Of a DNA stretch of 64,000 nucleotides, positions 33,265 to 44,697 are shown one piece after another (the first letter of the stretch is position 1; each line of letters begins with the position of its first letter). A program made the position numbers and the translations under genes. Source of the DNA: Cryptomeria japonica (lineage: Eukaryota; Streptophyta; Pinopsida; Cupressales; Cupressaceae); the NCBI RefSeq assembly GCF_030272615.1, contig NC_081415.1:187003233-187067232 (forward strand). Reading direction: 5' to 3'. The notes beneath the pieces are model-generated. The model made no database searches. It was given only the letters and a program-made list of their open reading frames with translations, and was not told where the DNA came from.

Positions 33265-34884
33265 AAGTATTATTGTTTTGTTGTCAATTTACACAAATAG
33301 ACTTGACTATAATCAAGACAAGTTAAGAGTCTTGTATTCATCTTGTAGAAATCCCTAACACGTTTCTTATCACAACCCATTCTTAGATGCAATGCCTAAT
33401 ACATAGATGTACGAATCTTCACAATGCATGTTAGGTCTAGACTAAGTTTGAAATAAGATAGAACCATGCAATGCAATTCTAGATTAGACTAGATCATATA
33501 ACATGGCCCCTAATATCAAAAAAAATTCTAGATAAGGTTTTTACATGTACCTTATATCAAATTCATTATTACGTTTCAAATCTTAATTATCAATTCTAAC
33601 AAACTAGTGAATCAACATTGAAGGATTAAATCTATATTGTACCAAAAATAAATTTAACGTGGGGGAGTTAAGATAGAAGATTCAAGTAACATTATACAAC
33701 ACAAGATATACCTTGGAAAACCATTATAGAAAAAAATAGTAAATAACAACAATACTCTCATTACATTCACAACAAAAGAATAATAATACAATAAGAATGT
33801 ATTTTTGCTATCAAATAAATTTTCAACTCTATCAAAATTTAATTCAGTAGTACATATATATTTCAATAGTACATATATATTTAAAAAAATATAGCATAGT
33901 CCAACTCAATTCTTTGATCTATAGCAACTTAGAAGCAATTAGAAAATGATAAATAGTTTCCTAAACCCATGGACTCAAAACTATGATACAATTCATTGTT
34001 AAATTGGTCAAAATTTATCTCCTAGAGCTCACCTCATGAAGACATACTTTCAACATTAAATGTAGTTCTCAAAGGAGGATCTTGACCACCACAAGCAAAG
34101 AGGCCAACTAGTTAGCTATAGTGCTACATCTTGGAGTAATAAAATATCTTATTAGGCTTAGAGTAATAAAATATCTCAATCACCACAAGCAAAGAGGTCA
34201 ACTAGTTGACCTCTTTGATTGTGTTCTATTCAAATGTGCTAATAAATAATTGATTATTATAGACAATGAATTATTCTTGATAAAGATTAAAGATAACCTA
34301 AGAGAAACCATATATGAGGATTATTTTTTATAAAATGAATCAAGATCCCATGATTGCCTACAAAACTAAAACAACCTTCTACAAAAGATAGAAGAAAGAG
34401 CATAAATTTCTAATCATGTATGCAAATATATTAGAACAATATGATCAATAAATTAGCATATGCAATACCAGAATATACATATAAAAAATTTCTTATATAG
34501 GTAAGTTTGAGATATAGGATTGACTAGGATTATGACAAGTGTCTTAATTCTATGTCATGTGACAATTGGGGGATAAGATCACATTTCTATAAGAGAATCC
34601 TAGAAAGCCTCTTAACATGTCAAGTAATCTTAACTTGTGAACATACGTGAAAAAGGTACTAACTAGAAATTCATTAGATAATCTACCTTATTCACACTAC
34701 AAAGGGGGAAACTAGATAAAAAAATACCATTTTAACACAACATGACCTTAGGTGCAACTTAGGGAGAATAATGAGCAAATGGAATCTCTCACAAATGAAG
34801 GGAAGGAGAAAACCCAATGGAAGAAAACTCCTCCCTAAAAGAGAGAAAATGCAAGAAAAATTCTCTCTAGAACATGACACATAA
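33265..34884. other. No gene; AT-rich, with diverged repeat pieces
   Basis: A block near 33880-34200 is a diverged copy of 31740-32020 (AACAAATAGTTTCT-like and AAAGAGGTCAACTA words), and AAAGAGGTCAACTAGTT occurs twice there. Nothing else was recognised. Confidence 0.5.
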
Positions 34885-37800
34885 AAAACCCCCATGTGAT
34901 AAAAAATTACTTCCATAAGAGAAAAGAAGAGAAACCATGGAGACCCCCCTCAATATAGGATCTATACTAATGGCATATACTCAAAATTGGATGTATAATA
35001 TGGTCCACGATTTCCAAACAACATTCCTTCCCTTAGGAAGAAAAAAATTAGGTGTACAGATGATGTCTTCACATTCTTAAAAAGAGTATGTACGAAGAAA
35101 GATGTACAAAGTCTCTAAAAATTGTAATTCATGTAATCTAAGGGTCTCAATGGTCCATTCGTGACATTGGAATATGAATAGGTTTAGATATAATCTTGAA
35201 ACGAGAGCTAAAGACTTGGATTTTGTTCTTTTTTTTTAAATTTGGAATTAAGATTGTGAAGTGTGAGTATGTGATCTAGGGTTAACTATAACAAAATTTA
35301 TGACTTCAATATAAATAGAAAATCAAAGAAAAAATAACAAAAAGTAAGCCAAATTCCAAACAGAGGTATAAAAAGGAACCTGAAATTGAAAGATAGACTG
35401 GAAAGTGTCATACACAAATGTTGGGTGTCCTATTCTAAAGGTGTTCAAAATTGACAAAGATGAGAAAGAACACAATTAGGATATTCTAAAATGGTGTCTC
35501 CTAGTAAAATCGACAAAGGGAGCAATATTGCAAAGAGTTTTTATGTGGGAGAGATATTCAATGAGATATCCTTCCTCATTTTAAATAGGGTAAGGATTTA
35601 CCAACTTAGAAGGTCCAGGTGCATCCTCCAAACTTGACCATCCTGATAGGAGTGTTACACTAGCATATTCTAGAAAACGTAAGGCTCCAGTGGCTTTTTG
35701 AATCACACATTTTTGTAGAATGCTAGTGCACTATGTAGACATCCTTGTGTGGCACTTTTATCTAAGAAAATGAAACTCCAAAAACTATGGATAAAGCACA
35801 ATTTACCAAGGAAATGGGATTTCAATGTCATTATAGCATAAATTCAAAATTCTCTTTTCCATAGCTAAATGGAATGTTTTGTATATTATGATATATTGCT
35901 ATCAGGGTTCAACTGTGTAGTTTTTGAGTCAAACTCATTGACCCATGTTTCATGAGTAGTGGTTCACAAGAACCCATCTCTCATGAGAATGAATGGTCCA
36001 CTTAGCACTCATTGCATCTAGGTGATGCTCATAGGGGTGAAGCATTAGGACTTCTTGAGAGATCACCCATCCCAATACTAATCCAACTCAAGCACACTTA
36101 GCCACATAGTTCCCTCTAGGGTTAAACTTACTTAGCTTGCAACCCAATTTGTAAAACCTTCAACAAGTGTTGTGCCTTATGAACCATTCATTATAGAGAC
36201 CCTTTAGCTCATCAATTGATTAGTAGGAGGTATTTTCCACAACAAGTCAATCTATGATATTGCTATCAAGGTTCAAGTGTGTAGTTTTTGAGTCAAACTC
36301 ATTGAATCATGTTTCATGAGTAGTGGTTCACAAGAACCCATCTCTCATGAGAATGAATGATCCACTTAGTACTCATTGCATCTAGGTGATGCTCACAAGG
36401 GTGAAGAATTGGAACTTCTTGGGAGGTTGCCCATTCGAGCACTACTCCAACTCAAGCGCGCTTAACCACGAAGTTCCCTCCAAGGTTAAACCCTCTTAGC
36501 TTGCAACCCCATTTGAAAAACCTTCAGCAAGTGTTATGGCTTATGAACCATTCATTATAGAGCTACTTTAGCTTATCAATTGGTAAGTAGGAGGTATTTT
36601 CCACAACAAGTCAAACTATGATATTGCTATCAGGGTTTAGCTATGTATTTTTGGAGTCAAACTCATTGACCCATATTTCATGAGTAGTGGTTCACAATAA
36701 CCTATCTCTCATGAGTATGAATGGTCCACTTAGCACTCATTGCATCTAGGTGATGCTCACATGGGTGAAGCATTGGGACTCCCTGGGAGGTCACCCATCT
36801 CAATACTACTCCAACTCGAGTGTGCTTAACCAAAGAGTTCCCTCCAAGGTTAAACCCACTTAGCTTGCAACCCCATTTGCAAAACCTTCAACAACATTTT
36901 GTATACTCTAAAATCACATGTGTGCAATGCTCAACACTACACAAAAGTATTATGTAAAATTCCCCCTTTCCTTCTTATAGGACCCCTTGCATCTTATCAT
37001 GAGTTTATGCTTGTTATGTTGTGTTTATGCCTAGTGTTTTAATTTTCTCACTAAGTACTAAATGACTTTCCCCCCTTTCTATACTCATTCTTCTAGATAC
37101 CACATTGGGGTGCATATGCTTATTGCAGTGCTCTACATGTGTGCATGTGTGTGTGTTGATAGGCTCCTAAAGGCAACATCGCAATTTTTATTTCTTCTAT
37201 TAGGGAAAGCTTCTTATATACAGATTCCATCTCTAGACCACATGTTTATGATGCATTATTTATAATTGTTTTCTAAATTTATATGAGTATAAGATTACAT
37301 GCTTAGATTATATTTAATTTTCATGTATTATGTTTCTCTTCTAATAATTATTTGTATCCTATAGATGCCACCAATTTTTAAGAGAGGCATATATCATGCC
37401 ACTACTATTTTTTATATTAAGATATGAAGGTTATTTGATGTTCCTAGAGATATTCATCTTGTACAACGAATATGCAAAAAAAATTGTATACACACAATAA
37501 TATCCTCATATGGTCTATACTTTATATGGACCCTATGACATATCTTTGAGGGTATACGAATTTTCTTTACATGCATTATTGTTATTTTTTATATAAGTGG
37601 AGATATAAGTTTGTTGTAGGATTCAAATATCCCTCAAAATAAGGGAAAAATATAATGACAAATTCACACACCCATACTAGATCTCCCATTTAATTACGTG
37701 TCTATATTAAAGGATTTTTTAATATGTAGACATTAACAAATGGCATAATTTTGCGTAAATATTTTTCCCTCTCACCATGCTACTATCCTACCATATTACA

Positions 37801-38184
37801 CATATTTGTAAGTACCTAACACCTATCCCATTTTCTATTTTCATATAGGGTGAAATAACAAATCTCCATTATCCATTTATGTAAATGGATTTTTTAAATA
37901 TCTTATTTGATTTTAATAAGTTTTGGCCCAAGCCCTTATATTTAATAGACATAGTGGTCTTACATTTAAAAGGTTTCAATGCATTCATTGTAGTCATTGA
38001 ATTATAAGGATAAATCATTCACATCTATAGACTTCAATTGTTTCTCTAAAGCATTTTGAAGGCATTAGCTTGATTGAAGATATTTTATACTCTTCATTTT
38101 TTATAGGTTGATCAAATAATAATTCCCAAACAACTAGATTGTATAACAAGGTAACCATTGTATTCATTAATATGATAAATTCTT
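34885..38184 (+). repeat. Dispersed repeat, copy B (interrupted by TRIM)
   Basis: Collinear with 11080-13222: shared blocks include ACCATGGAGACCCCCCTCAA, TATAGGATCTATACTAATGG, ACCAACTTAGAAGGTCCAGG and GTAAGTACCTAACACCTATC. It differs by the ~1-kb TRIM insertion and a ~105-bp extra segment near 38005-38110. It ends at a 17-bp poly(A) run (38185-38201), where copy A diverges, so the poly(A) may mark the true repeat end or a later insertion. Confidence 0.75.
35889..36893 (-). mobile_element. Cassandra-like TRIM with 5S rRNA-derived LTRs, three LTRs in tandem
   Basis: Three units of 275-277 bp (35889-36165, 36255-36529, 36619-36893) each start TGATAT and end CTTCA(A/G)CA. They are separated by two matching 89-bp spacers (36166-36254, 36530-36618). 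On the minus strand each contains a 5S-rRNA-like stretch (about 36047-36113, 36412-36480, 36774-36840) with GGTTAAGCGCGCTTGAG and GGATGGGTGACCTCC-type words, the A-box/C-box part of the 5S internal promoter. Known Cassandra TRIMs carry 5S sequence in LTRs of this size. LTR-spacer-LTR-spacer-LTR fits unequal recombination. No primer site was recognised. The flanking direct repeat is TTTTGTATA (35877-35885, 36897-36905), and copy A gives the empty site. Confidence 0.65.
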
Positions 38185-38201
38185 AAAAAAAAAAAAAAAA
38201 A
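38185..38201 (+). repeat. Poly(A) run
   Basis: Seventeen A at the right edge of dispersed repeat copy B. It is absent from copy A. Confidence 0.8.
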
Positions 38202-38943
38202 TGTCGGATAGAAGATTGAGTATTAAAATTTGTAGCACAAAGTTGCACAAATTATAAAGAAATGTGAAGCAAAGGTTTCTAGACATAAATTAATTACGCC
38301 GAGAGGCGTTCCTATACAGTCACAATAGGGGGAGTGAAGGATAGAATAAAAGTGGAATATTTCATGTAAACACTAAAGAAAATTGAAAATATGGAGACAG
38401 TTACAAAGCAAATGGCAGCTGAAGAGTCTAACGTTACTGCCACCATAGTGGAAGAGAAGTCATCCTTAACTGCAATGGTAGTGGAAGATTAGAAGACGAG
38501 CTACAAATCTCTTTAAATGAGACCATTGCATTCATCTATCTTTATTTTTTGTATTTTGTTTTTCCTCCAGTTTGATTTCATTATTATTTATTTTGTATTT
38601 TGTACTCTTTAGTTTCCTTAAGGTAAACATTTTTTTTATTAACCAGTGGCATATGGTTTTGATTTATGTTTAATGTGACATTTGGGAAGGCAGACAATGC
38701 TATGGATACAGTAAAAGCAAATGGTAAGCCATTTCCATTTTAAGTTTTTCTATTGTTGTTGCTTGCTATCATTGTTGTTTTATTGAAATCTTGCATCAAA
38801 AAACAATTTTTAGTATTGCCCTGCCATATTTGATTTTGGGCACAAAGAATTTAATGTGTCTCATTTTGTTTTCCTAATTTGAAAAGTTCATATGTGGTTC
38901 TTGCTATCTATTGGATTCTCTACATTTGAATTAAATTTGTGCA
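38202..38943. other. No clear gene; possible short frame
   Basis: A 26-codon frame, MAAEESNVTATIVEEKSS..., lies near 38412-38492, followed by a stop. It is not recognisable. The rest reads like intron or intergenic sequence. MYB exons 1 and 2 were looked for here and not found. Confidence 0.4.
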
Positions 38944-39147
38944 AGATGGTCATTGATTGTAGGTCGAGTGCCAGGCAGTACAGGTAATGAGGTAAAGAAC
39001 TATTGGAATATGTATACTTGCAAAAAGTTGAGCACTAAATCCTTTTCACCAGGTAAGGCTGTGATACAGATAGCTGAGGGGTTGCCATTAAATTGTGGTG
39101 ATCATCAATACAAAGGTGAATATAAACCCACATTATTGAGAATATGA
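38944..39147 (+). pseudogene. R2R3-MYB transcription factor fragment (third-exon-like)
   Basis: After a splice-acceptor-like TTTGTGCAAG the frame reads [20 protein letters not shown], then W-N and CKKLS. This is the second half of a plant MYB R3 repeat (family pattern [21 protein letters not shown]), the part normally encoded at the start of exon 3. Two of the conserved tryptophans are kept. The usual Arg of PGRT is Ser and the Asp of TDNE is Gly, both in or beside the DNA-recognition helix. The frame ends after about 50 more residues ([10 protein letters not shown]). The R2 repeat and first half of R3 were not found upstream, so this is most likely a gene fragment or relic. Confidence 0.65.
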
Positions 39148-39464
39148 TGGTGAATAATTGAAGCCTTTCCCTCTGCATTTCTGATGCCTTGTTTACTTCT
39201 AGTGCAATTGGTTGCACAAAAATTAGCTAGAATAGTATCTTCATGATAAACAATTTTCTTTTAGTCAAACTTGTTCAAGATTTATGTCTATCTTTTTATA
39301 AAGTATGTATGGGAATTAAAAAATTTCTTCTTTATACGATTTCACCTCTTAATATAATCTAAAGAAAAAATTCACGTTTTATATGATTTCAAATATAATA
39401 TTGTAAAATTTAGTACATTATAGTGGTTAGTATCAATTTAAAATCAATAAATTTTTATTTGCAT

Positions 39465-40300
39465 ATGATTTTTTTGTTAAGATATTGTTGCCTACATAGT
39501 ATATTAGTATATAGAAGAAATTTTGATTAAAAATGAAAGAAAGAATCTTAATCATCAATTTAGAAACATCAAAAAGAATTTGTATGTTTTTAAATCTTAA
39601 ATATAAAAATATAAATCATGCTTAAACAAATAATTCAAAATTTATATATATTTTTCAAAACGATCAAAAAGAATTTTTATGTTTCTGAATTGTAGTAATA
39701 AAAATATAATGTTTCTAAATTATATTTGCATAGAGTGATAGAACATACCATTTTTCTCTTTTTTGTTAAGATAATGTTGCAAGAATCTTAGATATCAATT
39801 TAGAAAGATAAAAACAAACTTGTATGTTTCTAAATTGTAAAAATAAAATTTATTTTTTCTAAATTTAAAGAATCAAAATCACATATTTAAACAAATAATT
39901 TTAGTCATCAAAATATAATGTTTGTATATTGAAAAAATCAAATTTATACACACATGTGATTTTTCAAGATCAAAAAGAATTTTTATGTTTCTAAATTGTA
40001 GTAATAAAAATATAATGTTTCTAAATTATATTTGCAGAGAGTGATATAACATAACGTTTTTCTCTTTTTGTTAAGATAATGTTGCAAGAATCTTAGTTAT
40101 CAATTTTGAAAGATAAAAAATACTTGTATGTTTCTAAATTGTAAACATAATTTTTTTTTTTTAAAATTTAAAAAATCAAAATCACATGTTTAAAGAAATA
40201 ATTTGAGTCATCAAAATATAATGTTTCTATATTGAAAAAATTAAATTTATATATACATGTGATTTTTCTATTTATCTCTTTATTGTGTTATAAATATTAA
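39465..40300 (+). repeat. AT-rich tandem repeat, about 300-bp period, diverged
   Basis: Blocks such as TTTGTTAAGATAATGTTGCA, AAGAATCTTAG(T/A)TATCAATTT and CTAAATTATATTTGCA recur near 39465, 39760 and 40065. The repeat is over 75% A+T with no coding content. Confidence 0.6.
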
Positions 40301-40521
40301 AAAAAATGTTTTTTAAATTTTAATCATAAAAATTAGATCCATTAAAATAGTTTTTAAAATATAAAATTCTAAAATAATTATAATGTATAATATACACTTA
40401 TTAAAAATTTTAAATTATTATTCAAATAGTTTTTTTTTTATTATTAAATGTTTATAACTATTTCTCAAATGTTAAACCCTTAAATAAGATTGTGGTTTAA
40501 TTACAGTTAGGGTTAGGGTTG

Positions 40522-41951
40522 TGTAGTCACACAAATCTGTCGAGCTTAATTAAATAAACATTTTCTATTTATTTGATTAAAAATCCACTAGCCATTAGTT
40601 AATTAAATTAATATTTAATTAATTCATCTTCAAACATTCTTCTATTAATTAAATAAATTATTCAATTTATTTTAATTAATTTACTATACCAAATTCACAA
40701 TTAATTAAATGAATAAAATCTATTTATTTAATAAAATACCCATTTTCCTCTTTTAAATAAATTAACATTTATTTAAATCATTTAATCCCCACTTGCATTT
40801 TCCTACAAATGCAACTTCCACACATTTATTGAAATAAATGAATTTTTATTTTAAATAAAATCCTATTTTCCCTCACCCACTAAATCCATTTGCATTCCTA
40901 AACCCCCTTCTAGATTCTTCTAAACCCTTCCTAATTAGCCTAATCCATCCCCTAATTATTGTCACATTCCTAAGCAACTTTAAGTCACTTCTCAAAGACT
41001 CCAAAGTCTTTGAAAAGCATTTAATGCTTTGTGTGTTCAACAATTTAACCTCTAAAGTCTTCCAAACCACTAATGGTTGTTACATGACCATTAATGGCTC
41101 TTACATAACCATTTATGGTTATTTCAACTTGCACTCATGGGTCTCCTTAAGCATTTATTGTTTTGACCATGGTTATCCCTTTTGCCTTTGCACAAGAGTT
41201 TATCCATTCGATAAAAGCTTTATCCTTTGAATAAATAATTTATTCACTCAACCCAATCTTGACCTTAACCCCCAAGTTGACTCCCAAGTCATGTCAAACA
41301 TTTAATGCTTATGCCCTCTCCTCTCAACCTATCTCATATTGACACTTGTCATCCTGGGATTGGATTGAAAGCCATCACATGGATTGAATATCATTCAATC
41401 TTGACCCTTGTTGAGATTATTCAATCTCAACCATCCATTGCTCCATTTTTCCTATAAATAGAGCCCATTTCTTTATAATCCAGATCTTGAAAACTTGTCT
41501 GCATTTAAGCTATAGTGAATTCTAGAGAGCATTTAGCATAAATACTCATATATTGTCATCTTGGACTAAAATAAATCTTAGTTCTTTTTCATAATATATT
41601 TTATTAGTTCTTTTTACACTTGCATAGCATAAGCTTGAGATCATTTACAATCTTGAATCTCCATAAGCATCCATAGTGCAAAAAGCTACTAAGAGCTACA
41701 CTATTTTGGAACTTGGAGAGGAGAGGAACAAAGGAGAAGGAGCTAAGAACATGTTAAGAGGCATTTGGAGATGCCTTCTTACATTTGTGTCATTTGTTAA
41801 AAATGTTAGCATGATCTTAGTATGTCTTTTGATATGCCTGCTTAGGTTAATCTTTGGCTGAGTAACACTAACCTTAACACTTGTTTCTTGTTGTTTGTGT
41901 GTTATACAACCACAGGTTTTAATCTAACCTTGCCCTTTTTACAGTGCATCA
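40522..41951 (+). repeat. T2 5' LTR
   Basis: About 1.43 kb, beginning TGTAGTCACACAAAT and ending ...GTGCATCA two bases before the primer site. U3 has repeated AATTAAATAAA-type words (40550-40860), similar to the solo LTR at 32471. A TATA box, TATAAATA, is at 41453-41460. The 3' end could instead be ...GTGCA at 41948. Confidence 0.7.
41453..41460 (+). promoter_or_regulatory. TATA box in T2 5' LTR
   Basis: TATAAATA, followed by GAGCCC, about 500 bp before the LTR end. A plausible transcript start region. Confidence 0.5.
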
Positions 41952-41953
41952 TT

Positions 41954-41971
41954 TGGTGAACCCGATGTGAA
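41954..41971 (+). other. T2 primer-binding site
   Basis: TGGTGAACCCGATGTGAA, one base different from the element C site over the same stretch and at the expected place after the LTR. Confidence 0.75.
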
Positions 41972-42039
41972 TCCAAACACCTAAAAAAAAAAATAAAATT
42001 TGACAACTGACATGTTTGAATGTTGAACTTGACACACAG

Positions 42040-42320
42040 GTTGCACTTTAGCACTTTTGATCACGTTGTAGCGCTATTGCAACTTGTTATTCTAGCACTA
42101 TTATTCTTACAATAGTGCTCTTGTTTTTACAATAGTGTTATTGTACCAAGTTTGGTGCTATTGATCTTGTTTTAGCGCTTTTGAACTTGTTTTGGTGCTT
42201 TTGAGAATGTTTTAGCGCTATTGATTTTGTTGTCAAAATTTTACTTTTAGCGTTGTTGTGTCTATATTAGCGAGTTTGTGTTAAATAGCACTTCTGTTTA
42301 AACACAGAGTAGTGCTATTG
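42040..42320 (+). repeat. GCGCTATTG-type motif array in T2 leader
   Basis: About fourteen occurrences of AGCGCTATTG, GTGCTATTG, GCGCTTTTG and GTGCTTTTG variants at irregular 15-25 bp spacing. The palindromic core AGCGCT is exact in several. The motifs have the same orientation relative to the downstream genes as in T1. Confidence 0.7.
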
Positions 42321-43881
42321 TAACAGAACATTGTAAAAAAGACCCTGTAACCGAAAAAGTGAAAATTTTTAGGCTTGTAGGAGCCCAACATAGGTTCGGT
42401 TTTTACTAACTATTCATTTCTTGTGCAGGTCTAAAGCCAACTTACTTAACAATCAAAAACTTATTTTTGGTATTTTAAAATTGAACAAAACAAAATTTAC
42501 TTTCTTGCAAGCTTAGGATCAAATTTTTGTATTTGGTGCTCTAAAAATTGAACAAAACAAACTTTGTTTATTGCAAGTTTAGGCTTAATTTTCCATTTGG
42601 TGCTTAAAATCAACAAGACAAATTTATTTCTAGCATCAAACTTAAGCAAAAATTTACAATCCACACTTCAATTTTGGTGCAAATAAAATTCACAATTAAC
42701 TTGTCTCAATTTTGCAAAAGCAATTTACTTCAAGCAAACATGCTTTTTATTAAGTTGACCAGGATTTTCATTTTCCTAGTTTACTCAAACCTTTGCATTT
42801 GAAGTTAAAAAGAACACCATGAATGTTGGAGCAACATCTCCAAATAGATAGAAAATCATTGCGATGACAAGTTAAAAAGAACAAGTGAATTTCATGATTG
42901 GCACACTTGTGCAAAGAGTTGGTCGAGTGGTCCTACTTCTAACACACACTATCCTCTCCTTTGGCTTTCATGGTCCTAGGTGCAAGAGAAAAGTGTTAGT
43001 AACACTCAAATTTTATCTTTTTAAGAGAGGCCTGCCAAGGGATCGATACTCTTGGGAATGACCTTGTGTGGTAAATCCTTCGAGCCACTGTAGAAATCAG
43101 GTGAGAGAGAAAGCTGTAGCCTTGGGTACAGTTGTTCCTACAATGTAACTTGCCGAAAGGACAAATGGGCCCCACCATGAGTTACAAGGCTCTTAAGTGA
43201 GTCACTGCAGAATGAACTTATATTCAAAGACATCGAACATGACTAAACACCTTTAAGTAGTACCCCACCCATTCTATTGATTGAGGATATTTGTGATATA
43301 ATTTAGTGCAAGAGCATAGATGGTTTTGCTCCCAAGATACTCACCATACATATTTCCTTGAGTAAAAACATAGCTTTTTGAAAAGTCACTTGTGGCTTGA
43401 TGAAAGTCGTGACTCCCCCATCATAGGGATCATCTATTTGTTATGCTCATGCAAGACTTAGTATATCACATCCTTACCTGCCACGACGGGATTCATAAGG
43501 TATGTAGTACCAAAGTTGAAGAAATATCAAGATGTGGGCTAAATTTATTGCAACTGGCCATTTGACCTTAGGGATAAAAATTGTTTGAAGTGTTTTTGTT
43601 TAGTCAAGACCAAGTGCAAATTGAGCTGACTTCAGGCTTTGGAAATACACCTTAAAATACATTTAAAGGAAAGGGTCATAAAAATTCCAAGGATTGGGTT
43701 GATCTAGACCCATACTTATTTGTGCCTTTTGAGGCAACATTCTTGTGTTTGTGTGCTTGCTTTGTTTTCTTGTCAAAGAAACATCAAAAATTAGTTCCAA
43801 AAACAAAGTGATTCATCCAACATAAAACTTTTTCAAAATACCAACAAAGATTAAAAACAAAGAGCAAGAGTATCAAATTTT
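42321..43881 (+). other. T2 leader, non-coding
   Basis: Contains a block homologous to the T1 leader (about 42800-42885: TTAAAAAGAAC, then GTTGGAGCAACATCTCCAA, then TTAAAAAGAAC again) and AACAAAACAAA-type repeats (42480-42620). No gene was recognised before ORF1. Confidence 0.6.
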
Positions 43882-44265
43882 ATGACCATTCTTCATATCT
43901 TAAGAAAGAAGAATCTTCATCAACATGTCAACTTGAAAAGAAGACCATTAAGCTCAAAGGATTTAATCAAAAGGAGGAAATTCTTCTATCTTAATAGACA
44001 AATCTTTGTTTCCAATAGAACCTTCTTACGCCACATGCATATTTACTTTCAAGGAAAATCAAATGAATTTGATCAAGAGTCATTAAACCACAAAGCTTTT
44101 ATGCAATATAGAGCTTTGAGTTATCACAAAAATAAAGGAGGCAAGATCAACCCCGACTTCTTTCCAGAAATTTGTATCACATACAACGTAGCTAGGGAAG
44201 AACCCCCAACCCCTGAACATGAAGAGGAAGAGTTTGTTTCTTTTGTGACACAAAGCTTTTATTGA
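43882..44265 (+). CDS. T2 ORF1, small pre-gag reading frame
   Basis: 127 codons, with no stop. The region YLNRQIFVSNRTFLRH, NEFDQESLNHKAFMQYRALS and GKIN...ITY matches T1 ORF1 (6290-6562), at roughly 40% identity by eye over about 75 residues. T2 adds a Glu-rich tail (PTPEHEEEEFV). It is basic at the N-terminus and acidic at the C-terminus. It stays open although T2 gag and pol have stops. The function of pre-gag ORFs in Ogre-type elements is not known. Confidence 0.6.
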   Translation: MTILHILRKKNLHQHVNLKRRPLSSKDLIKRRKFFYLNRQIFVSNRTFLRHMHIYFQGKSNEFDQESLNHKAFMQYRALSYHKNKGGKINPDFFPEICITYNVAREEPPTPEHEEEEFVSFVTQSFY

Positions 44266-44697
44266 AGTTAAACATTTCATCCATTTCTCACCTTCACATT
44301 ATCTCATTCATTTCAACTCTCAAAACATTAAGAGGTTCTTGTCCTAAGTTCTCTTTAGATATTGCTTGAATCAAACACAATACATCACTTTTTAGAGTGT
44401 CTCTACATCTAGGATAAGCTCATCCTAAGAGACATATCTATGCAGGTTAAAACTAGTCTATGAGTGAATCCTCTCATTACTAGGTAGTTAAGTCTATAAC
44501 ACATCTCAGATTTCTCTAAACCTTATCACATCACACTTTGTCAAAAGCAACAAGCAATTCAGGAAAGAACTTTGGTAACATCTACCTTTAAAGTGCTAGA
44601 GATCCATATGAAAAACTCCACACCAAACATAAATCTCTCATTTCATCAACAACTCATCATCAATTTCACCCAACTTCAACAAAAACTTGTAAACAAG

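Noticed and set aside
36047-36113. Functional 5S rRNA gene
   Set aside because: Only the internal-promoter half resembles 5S; the 5' half and the 3' end do not match, so it is a derived sequence in a TRIM, not a gene.
38185-38201. Poly(A) as the end of a LINE
   Set aside because: No LINE reverse transcriptase or endonuclease sequence lies upstream and no target duplication was found; only a poly(A) run is supported.
40506-40521. Telomere-like TTAGGGTTAGGGTT
   Set aside because: Only two units of a motif that differs from the common plant TTTAGGG repeat, next to an LTR start; chance is the simplest explanation.
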